Of a DNA stretch of 9,654 nucleotides, positions 4,167 to 9,654 are shown piece by piece (positions within the stretch are counted from its first letter, which is position 1; each line of letters begins with the position of its first letter). The stretch is from CAZNNH01 sp964574335 (GTDB lineage: Bacteria; Acidobacteriota; Vicinamibacteria; Fen-336). The notes beneath the pieces are model-generated. The model saw only the letters and a list, made by a program, of their open reading frames with translations. It was not told where the DNA came from and did no database searches. The stretch lies in assembly GCA_964574335.1 (NCBI GenBank), contig CAZNNH010000213.1, positions 1-9,654 of the forward strand, written 5' to 3'. Position numbers and translations under genes: made by a program.

Positions 4167-6776
4167 ATGAGCGTCCTGCTTCGAGATCTGCGCCTGGCGG
4201 TTCGTGCGCTGGCCAGGAGCCCCGGCTTCACCGCCATGGCTGTGCTGACGCTGGGTCTGGGAATCGCCGCGAACACGGCCATCTTCACCGTCGTGCGGGA
4301 GATCGTCTTCAGCCCGCGACCCTATCCCGACGAGGCGCAGGTGGTCCAGCTCTACACCCGGAACGCCAAGCACCCGGACCGCTTCCGCCTCTTCTCGTAC
4401 CCGACCTATGCCGACATCCGGGATCAGAGCGCCGCCAGCAACGTCTTCTCCGGCCTTCTCGCTCACAACATCGCCACCGTCGGTCTCGGGGAGGACGGGG
4501 CCTCACGCCGGGCATTCGCCGCCGTGGTCAGCTCCAACTACTTCGAGACCTTCGAGGTGCCGCTGGTGCGGGGCCGTGCCTTCCTTCCCGAGGAGGAGCG
4601 GCCCGGGAGCGCGCCCGCCGTCGTCATCGCCAGCCACCTCTACTGGAAGAAGAGGGGCTTCGACCCTGGGCTGGTGGGCAGCGTGATCCGGATCAACGAG
4701 CGGCCCTACACGGTGGTGGGGATCGCGCCGGAGCACTTCAGCGGGACGGCGATGCTGTTCGGTCCGGAGCTCTACCTTCCCCTCGGGTGCTACGACCAGA
4801 TCGCGCACGCGTCTCGGGCCGAGGCTCGCCGGAGCCTGGAGCGGCGCGACGCCTATGAGCTCTACGTCGTGGGGCGTCTCAAGCCTGGCGTCACGGCCGC
4901 GGCTGCAGCGGCGGTGCTCGAAGCCGTGGCCGTGAACCTGGAGCAGGCCTATCCGGCCCAGCAGAGGGACCAGACCCTGCTTCTCCGCCCTCTGCCGCGC
5001 ATGAGCATCAGCACCACGCCCGCCGACGAGGGCGGCTTGGCCACGCTCGGCGCCACGCTGTCCGGCCTGGCGGCGATGGTGCTGTTGATCGCCTGCATGA
5101 ACCTGGCGAACATGCTGCTCGCGCGCGGCCTGGCGCGCCGCCGGGAGATCGCCATCCGGCTCGCCGTCGGGGGCAGCCGCGGCCGCATCATCCGCCAGCT
5201 CGTGACGGAAGGTATCGTGCTCTCCCTGGCGGGTGGCGGCCTCGGCTTCCTGATCGGTCTGGCGTCCACCGATCTGCTGGCGGCCTCGCTGGCCACGCAC
5301 ATGCCGGTGGCCCTGTTCCTGCGCGGCGGCGCCGATCCCATCGTCTTCGTCGCCACGCTGGGCTTCTGCGCCCTGGCCACGCTCCTCTTCGCGCTGGGGC
5401 CGGCCCTGAGGTTGGCGCGCGCCGACCTGGTCACTGACCTCAAGGAGAAGGCAGGAGAAGACCCCGCTGGGTGGCGTCACCGCTGGGTCCCGCGAAACCC
5501 GCTGGTTGCGGCGCAGATCGCCCTCTCGCTCGCCCTCCTCACGGCCGCCGGCCTCTTCATCCGCGCTGCGCTCGAGGCGGGCAACGTGGAGACGGGCTTC
5601 GCGGCCGACTCCACCCTTCTCGTCGAGATGGATGCCAGCCTCGGCGGCTACGACCAGGCCCGTTCCCTCGAGCTCTACCGTGCCGCAGGCGATCGTCTCT
5701 CCGCTCTGCCAGGGGTACGGTCCGCCAGCATCGCGGCGACCGTTCCGTTCGGGCTTTTCAGCATCAACCGTCCGGTCCAGCGTGCCGGAGCGGCGCCGGC
5801 TCCCGACTCACACCCGGCCACGGCAGCCGAAGGGCTGGCCTTCAACGCTCGCTGGAATGGCGTTGGCGCGGACTACTTCACGACCATGGGGCTGCCGCTG
5901 CTGCGCGGGCGCGCGTTCTCCAAGGCCGAGGCCGAGATGACGGGAGCGCCGCCGGTCGCCATCGTCGACGAGGCGCTCGCCAGGCGGCTCTGGCCGGAGG
6001 GCGATGCCCTCGGCCAGCGTTTCCAGTGGGCCGAGCCCGGCGTCCCAACGGAGGCCGGGGGAGGGAGCGGCACGATGGGTGCCAGCAGCAACGTCGGCCG
6101 CCGAGACGACGACCCCGAGTCGGTCGAGATCGTGGGGATCGTGCCCGCAACCCGCTGGGAGCTATTCGAGCGACGGGCGGGTGGCGTCGTCTACGTGCCC
6201 TTCGCGCAGGACCCGCAGAGCAACGTGTTCTTCCACGTGCGGGCCACGTCGCCGGGGGCAGGAGGTGAGACCGCCACGGGCGAACTGGTGCGTCGCCAGC
6301 TCCGTGCCGCAGCGCCCGGCGTCCCTGTCTTCGCGGTCGAGACCTTCGGCCAGCATCTCGACGGCAGCCCGCAGCTCTGGGTGGTCCGGGCGGCGGCGGC
6401 GATGGTCCTCGTCTTCGCCGCCGTGGCGCTGGCCCTCGCCGTGGTGGGCGTATACGGCGTCATGGCCTACTCGGTGGCCCGGCGCACACGCGAGATCGGC
6501 ATCCGCTCGGCGCTCGGCGCCGCGCCGGGGGAGGTGCTGGGAATGGTCATGCGATCCGGACTGGTCATGACGCTCGGCGGCGCGATCCCGGGGCTGGTGG
6601 TGGCGTTCGGTCTGGGCCGGGTGCTCGCCGGGATGCTCTTCGAGGTCAGTCCGTCGGATCCGGTCGCCTTCACGGTGGCTCCGACGGTGCTGGCCGCCGC
6701 GGCGCTGCTGGCCTGCTGGCTCCCCGCCCGGCGCGCTGCTAGAGTCGATCCCGTGCAGGCGCTTCGCCACGAGTAG
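4167..6776 (+). CDS. ADOP-family MacB/FtsX-like ABC transporter permease (second of tandem pair)
   Basis: An 869-residue paralogue of the preceding permease with the same doubled plan. 'DLRLAVRALARSPGFTAMAV' leads into the first helix with the conserved 'GIAANTAIF' motif (about 20-48). Then come a periplasmic domain (about 50-285, 'SSNYFETFEVPLVRGRAF' near 122), an FtsX domain (about 291-425, 'RRREIAIRLAVGGSRGR' near 325), a helix near 445-470, a second periplasmic domain to about 735 and a second FtsX domain from about 740 with 'RTREIGIRSALGA', ending 'WLPARRAARVDPVQALRHE'. The second periplasmic part carries a glycine/serine/acid-rich stretch (about 622-652, 'EAGGGSGTMGASSNVGRR') absent from the first permease, probably a surface loop. 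The ATG at 4167 follows GAGAGGTGA at suitable spacing. No ATPase is nearby; like other ADOPs it probably needs one encoded elsewhere, or has an ATP-independent role. Close relatedness suggests an old tandem duplication or co-selected pair that could form a heteromeric complex. Substrate unknown. Confidence 0.94.
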   Translation: MSVLLRDLRLAVRALARSPGFTAMAVLTLGLGIAANTAIFTVVREIVFSPRPYPDEAQVVQLYTRNAKHPDRFRLFSYPTYADIRDQSAASNVFSGLLAHNIATVGLGEDGASRRAFAAVVSSNYFETFEVPLVRGRAFLPEEERPGSAPAVVIASHLYWKKRGFDPGLVGSVIRINERPYTVVGIAPEHFSGTAMLFGPELYLPLGCYDQIAHASRAEARRSLERRDAYELYVVGRLKPGVTAAAAAAVLEAVAVNLEQAYPAQQRDQTLLLRPLPRMSISTTPADEGGLATLGATLSGLAAMVLLIACMNLANMLLARGLARRREIAIRLAVGGSRGRIIRQLVTEGIVLSLAGGGLGFLIGLASTDLLAASLATHMPVALFLRGGADPIVFVATLGFCALATLLFALGPALRLARADLVTDLKEKAGEDPAGWRHRWVPRNPLVAAQIALSLALLTAAGLFIRAALEAGNVETGFAADSTLLVEMDASLGGYDQARSLELYRAAGDRLSALPGVRSASIAATVPFGLFSINRPVQRAGAAPAPDSHPATAAEGLAFNARWNGVGADYFTTMGLPLLRGRAFSKAEAEMTGAPPVAIVDEALARRLWPEGDALGQRFQWAEPGVPTEAGGGSGTMGASSNVGRRDDDPESVEIVGIVPATRWELFERRAGGVVYVPFAQDPQSNVFFHVRATSPGAGGETATGELVRRQLRAAAPGVPVFAVETFGQHLDGSPQLWVVRAAAAMVLVFAAVALALAVVGVYGVMAYSVARRTREIGIRSALGAAPGEVLGMVMRSGLVMTLGGAIPGLVVAFGLGRVLAGMLFEVSPSDPVAFTVAPTVLAAAALLACWLPARRAARVDPVQALRHE

Positions 6777-6810
6777 GGGGCGGATCGCGGCGGCCGAGTG
6801 CGGAGGTGAC

Positions 6811-7023
6811 GTGGAGAGAGCGGACTCCGCGGAAGAAGACGGCGCCTCCCCCTGCGCGAACGTGAAGCTCGGTACTGCCCCGGCGTCCTACTGCGACTGC
6901 TCCCTGGGATGGCAGGGGACTATGTTCGAGACCGTGTTCGGCAAGCCGGTCGAGGTCGCCGTCGTCGAGAGCCTGCTGCGGGGCGGCAAGACCTGCCGGT
7001 TCGAGATCAGGGTTCCGTCGTAG
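6811..7023 (+). CDS. C-terminal fragment of a V4R / thiazoline-carboxylate-hydrolase-like cysteine protein
   Basis: A 70-residue ORF starting at GTG 6811, with GGAGG at 6802-6806 four bases upstream and only 34 bases after the second permease, so it could be co-transcribed. Residues 27-68 carry 'YCDCSLGWQGTMFETVFGKP', then 'VEVAVVESLLRGGKTCRFEI'. I recognise this pattern (C-x-C-S-x-G-W, FE-x-hh-G-(K/R)-P-V-x-V, S-hh-RG-x-x-x-C-x-F-x-I) from the C-terminal part of small cysteine-containing domains related to 4-vinyl reductase (V4R) and 2-amino-thiazoline-4-carboxylate hydrolase. Family members are usually well over 150 residues, so the N-terminal half is missing. C15, C28, C30 and C62 are candidate metal- or ligand-binding residues. 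It may be a decayed remnant or a stand-alone mini-domain; the intact start context leaves both open. The family assignment is from memory of the pattern; no function can be claimed. Confidence 0.55.
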   Translation: MERADSAEEDGASPCANVKLGTAPASYCDCSLGWQGTMFETVFGKPVEVAVVESLLRGGKTCRFEIRVPS

Positions 7024-7037
7024 CGCGCGGAGGCGGC

Positions 7038-7051
7038 CCCGACCTGTCGGG
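7038..7051. terminator. Short inverted repeat between convergent gene ends, possible bidirectional terminator
   Basis: CCCGAC (7038-7043) and GTCGGG (7046-7051) are perfect complements around two bases; as RNA this would form a five-pair stem with a four-base loop. It sits in the 28-base gap between the end of the rightward cysteine ORF and the leftward DUF5916 stop (TAA, 7054-7052), where a shared terminator would be expected. No T-run follows on either strand, so it is a weak call. Confidence 0.25.
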
Positions 7052-9654
7052 TTACCTGGAGAACCAGCGCGAGAACTTGATCAGGAAGACGTTGTGGCCG
7101 GGGGCGTCGAAGAGGCTGCCGTACTCGCGGCCCAGCCGTAGGGCCCCCGGACGCAGCAGCTCGTCGCTGCGCGCCTGCGACCACACCACGTAGACCTGCG
7201 AGCCGGGGGTGTACTCCCAGCGCACCACCAGCGTCGAGTTGAAGTCCCGGAAATCGAAGTCGGGCCGGTCGAATCGGTAGTCGACGTTCCCGTCGCGGTC
7301 CTCGTCGACCTCGTAGGCGCCGGCATCGGCATCCAGGCGGATCTGGTCGGGGTCGTACAGGGCGAAGCGGTCGCGGTAGCCGTCCGCCTGCGGGTTGGTG
7401 ATGCGCTTGATCGCATCGTAGGTCCCCGAGGAGACGAAGGGCGCCCCGTAGTACTGGATGGTCAGGTTCGGCGTGATCGCGAAGTCGAGACGCAACGTGA
7501 GGCTCACGGTGCTCTGGTCGATGCGGCCGAACACGAAGCGGTCCTGTTCGCCGAAGGCCAGCGTGTCGACGTACTGCATCTCGGAGCGCCAGCGCTCGAT
7601 CTGGGGGTTGAGGCTGACGGTGAGGGCGTTGGTCGGGCGGTAGGTCAGGCCCATCCAGTAGCCCCTCAGCAGCCGGGCGTCCTGGTTCCCGTCGTTGCCG
7701 TAGTGCTCGAGGGTCAAAGAGAACGCCCGGCGATTGTCGCTCCCGGCGTAGACGTCGTAACGAAGGCCCCCCGGCCAGCGCGAGGCGGGACCGCCCCGCA
7801 GCTCCGTGTTCGAGGTGTTGGCTCCCTCCCAGGTCAGGCCCCCGCCGACGCGGTAGTTGTTGCGGAACGTGGCGTGGGCGTTGGTGTTGGCCCGGGCGCC
7901 GAGGAACTGGCCGCCGAGGTCCCAGTCCAGCCACTGGTTGGCGTTGATCTGGAGGTTCCTGAAGATGCTGAACGGGTTGCGGAACTGCCAGGCGACCCAG
8001 GTGAACTGGTTGAGCTGGTCGGCGTTGCGCATGAACCCCACGTCGTTGATCTCGAAGCCGGGCGACCGCCAGGCCACGCCGGTCTGGAAGCGGAACTTGC
8101 TCTCGCTGGTGGTCCGGGTCAGCCGTAGCGAGCCCGAGTGGCCGGTGAGGGAGGTCCGGTTCGGGTCGTAGGTGACGTGATCGTTGTCGGGACGCTGGAA
8201 GTAGCGGGCCGAGGAGCGCTGGAGCTCGTCGATGGCGGTGGTGCTCCCCCCCACGTAGCTGCCGAGGACGTTGCCCTCGAGGTGGTACGTGCGGCCGTGG
8301 CCGAAGTAGTGGGAGAAGTCGAGGCCGCCGGCGTAGGCCTGGCTGGCCAGGAAGTTGAGGTGATCCGCTTCCAGGTCGCGATTGACCGCCGTCAGCATCA
8401 GCCCCACCTGGGTGTCGGCGCCCTGCAGGTCCTGCTGGAGCCGGGCCACGAAGTAGTTGGTCAGCGGGGCCACGGTCGTCGAGCGGCGGTCCCCCAGCCG
8501 GTCGATGCTTGCCTGCTCGCGCTGGGTGACCCCGTCGAGGACGCCGATCGAGAGGCCGGAGGCGGTCTTTCCCGACAGCTTGAAGGCGCCCAGGATCGAG
8601 GTGTTGGCCGGGCTGTCCGCGAACTCGTCGTCCGTCAGGTCGGGTGAGTAGGGGGGCGCGCCGCCGATCCGGCGCGAGTAGAAGAGCCGGTCCTGGGTGA
8701 AGCTGCCGCCGGTGATCGCCGGTGCCAGGGGCAGGTCGAAGATGTTGGCACCCTCGATGAAGAAGGGGCGCCGTTCCTCGAAGAAGGTCTCGAAGGCGGT
8801 CAGATTGACCTCGGACGGGTCGGCCTCCACCTGGCCGAAATCGGGGTTGAGGGTGAAGTCCAGGGTCAGGTCGCTGGTGACCCCGATCTTGCCGTCGAGC
8901 CCGGCGGTGACCGAGCCGTCGCTGCCGTCGCGGAAGGGGTTGCCGGGCTCGGCCTCGAAGCGCTCGGCCTTGGCCACGCCGTACGGCAGCAGCTCCACCC
9001 GGCGCTTGGCCCCGAGGCTGTCGATGCCGTGGATCTCGCCGAAGTGGCTGACCCAGCCGCTGTCGCCCTTGGGGATCTGCTGCCAGGTGGAGCGCTCCTC
9101 CTTGCGGAAGAGCCGTCGCATCACCTGCAGCCCCCAGACCTGCTGCTCCTCGCCGCTGAAGCGCAGCTGGGACAGCGGGATGCGCGCCTCGGCGGTCCAC
9201 CCCTTCTCGTCCACGTGGGTGGCGCCGTCCCAGACCGGGTCCCAGTTGCTGTCCCAGTCCGAGCCGTCGTTGGAGATGAACTCGTCACCACGGGTGCCCG
9301 ACAGGCTGAGCGTGAACGAGAACGCGGTGCGACGGTCGAAGTAGCTGTCGATGTTGACCTCCACCCAGTCGCCGGGGAAGCGGTCGCGCCGGGCCAGCAG
9401 GCGGCTCACCTCCCCGGGATCGTCGTAGGCGCGAAAGGCGAAATAGACGGCCTCGTCGTCGTAGACCATCTTGAAGGCGGTCTGCCGGGTCGGGGCCTCG
9501 CCTTCGGCGGGTTCCCGCTGCACGAAGTCGCCCGACCATTCCACCAGGTCCCAGGCGGCATCGTTCAGCAGGCCGTCGAGGTGGGGCGGGGTCTCGGCCC
9601 GCCGGGTCTCATAGACGCGCCTCGGGATCTCGGGCGCCTGTTGCTGGGCGGCGA
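7052..9654 (-). CDS. DUF5916 outer-membrane protein with CBM9-like N-terminal domain (5' end outside window)
   Basis: 866 codons are visible, ending at TAA 7054-7052; the start and presumably the signal peptide lie past the right edge. The visible N-terminus, AAQQQAPEIPRRVYETRRAE, looks like the region just after a signal-peptide cleavage site. It runs into a CBM9-like domain (about residues 20-210): 'PPHLDGLLNDAAWD', 'DFVQREPAEGEAPTRQT' and 'MVYDDEAVYFAFRAYDDP'. The DUF5916 signature follows near residues 265-315: 'TLNPDFGQVEADPSEVNLTAF' (split: TLNPDFGQVEAD, PSEVNLTAF) and 'FFEERRPFFIEGANIF'. The remainder alternates polar and hydrophobic residues with many aromatics and ends 'NVFLIKFSRWFSR', consistent with an outer-membrane beta-barrel. 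Family function is not firmly known; a role in binding or passing glycans or other large substrates is inference. The GTG at 9544 is internal, because the conserved 'LDG..ndaAW' motif lies upstream of it in frame. The gene is convergent with the permease cluster. Confidence 0.92.
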   Translation of the reverse strand, partial: AAQQQAPEIPRRVYETRRAETPPHLDGLLNDAAWDLVEWSGDFVQREPAEGEAPTRQTAFKMVYDDEAVYFAFRAYDDPGEVSRLLARRDRFPGDWVEVNIDSYFDRRTAFSFTLSLSGTRGDEFISNDGSDWDSNWDPVWDGATHVDEKGWTAEARIPLSQLRFSGEEQQVWGLQVMRRLFRKEERSTWQQIPKGDSGWVSHFGEIHGIDSLGAKRRVELLPYGVAKAERFEAEPGNPFRDGSDGSVTAGLDGKIGVTSDLTLDFTLNPDFGQVEADPSEVNLTAFETFFEERRPFFIEGANIFDLPLAPAITGGSFTQDRLFYSRRIGGAPPYSPDLTDDEFADSPANTSILGAFKLSGKTASGLSIGVLDGVTQREQASIDRLGDRRSTTVAPLTNYFVARLQQDLQGADTQVGLMLTAVNRDLEADHLNFLASQAYAGGLDFSHYFGHGRTYHLEGNVLGSYVGGSTTAIDELQRSSARYFQRPDNDHVTYDPNRTSLTGHSGSLRLTRTTSESKFRFQTGVAWRSPGFEINDVGFMRNADQLNQFTWVAWQFRNPFSIFRNLQINANQWLDWDLGGQFLGARANTNAHATFRNNYRVGGGLTWEGANTSNTELRGGPASRWPGGLRYDVYAGSDNRRAFSLTLEHYGNDGNQDARLLRGYWMGLTYRPTNALTVSLNPQIERWRSEMQYVDTLAFGEQDRFVFGRIDQSTVSLTLRLDFAITPNLTIQYYGAPFVSSGTYDAIKRITNPQADGYRDRFALYDPDQIRLDADAGAYEVDEDRDGNVDYRFDRPDFDFRDFNSTLVVRWEYTPGSQVYVVWSQARSDELLRPGALRLGREYGSLFDAPGHNVFLIKFSRWFSR

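Noticed and set aside
6888..9200. 770-codon frame overlapping the DUF5916 gene on the same strand
   Set aside because: It is a frame-shifted shadow. The 7052-9654 frame carries the conserved DUF5916 and CBM9-like motifs, while this one is low-complexity Arg/Pro/Gly-rich.
9542..9544. GTG as start of the DUF5916 gene
   Set aside because: The frame is open to the window edge and encodes the conserved family N-terminus upstream (LDG..NDAAW), so the true start is outside the window.
1..9654. CRISPR arrays, insertion sequences, integrases, phage genes or a new defence locus
   Set aside because: No regularly spaced repeats, transposase or integrase motifs, terminal inverted repeats or nuclease/helicase clusters were seen other than the toxin-antitoxin pair.

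Overview
The window is about 9.65 kb of GC-rich bacterial chromosome, probably from the Acidobacteriota or a phylum with similar gene content. The pointers are two tandem MacB/FtsX-type permeases with the duplicated architecture named 'acidobacterial duplicated orphan permease' (ADOP), a large DUF5916-type outer-membrane protein with a CBM9-like N-terminal domain, and the high GC content. This placement rests on family distribution, not on a marker gene.

Layout. Minus strand, 899 down to 1: a Phd/YefM-type antitoxin (663-899), a PIN-domain VapC-like toxin whose GTG start lies one base past the antitoxin stop (275-661), then the first 58 codons of an OmpR-like response regulator that leaves the window (1-175). 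Positions 900-1377 are a 478-base divergent spacer. It holds a candidate antitoxin promoter/operator with very little 5' leader and a GC-rich region rich in inverted repeats. Plus strand, 1378 to 7023: two ADOP-like permeases of 830 and 869 residues separated by 296 bases, then a 70-residue cysteine-bearing ORF that looks like the C-terminal part of a V4R / thiazoline-carboxylate-hydrolase-like protein. Minus strand, 9654 down to 7052: the convergent DUF5916 gene, complete at its C-terminus but cut before its signal peptide by the window edge.

How the genes may work together. The toxin and antitoxin form a self-contained type II module. The response regulator lies in the same direction 99 bases downstream and could receive read-through transcription. 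The permeases have no ATPase in the window. They probably act with an ATPase encoded elsewhere, or in an ATPase-independent role not yet assigned. The DUF5916 protein is probably an outer-membrane beta-barrel. Its position next to the permeases is suggestive, but it is convergently transcribed, so no shared operon is implied.

Nothing here is clearly a new defence or mobile system. The best leads are the apparently leaderless antitoxin promoter, the structured spacer at 1084-1223, the stand-alone cysteine-motif fragment at 6811-7023, and a cysteine-bearing ORF filling the inter-permease gap with an ATGA overlap.
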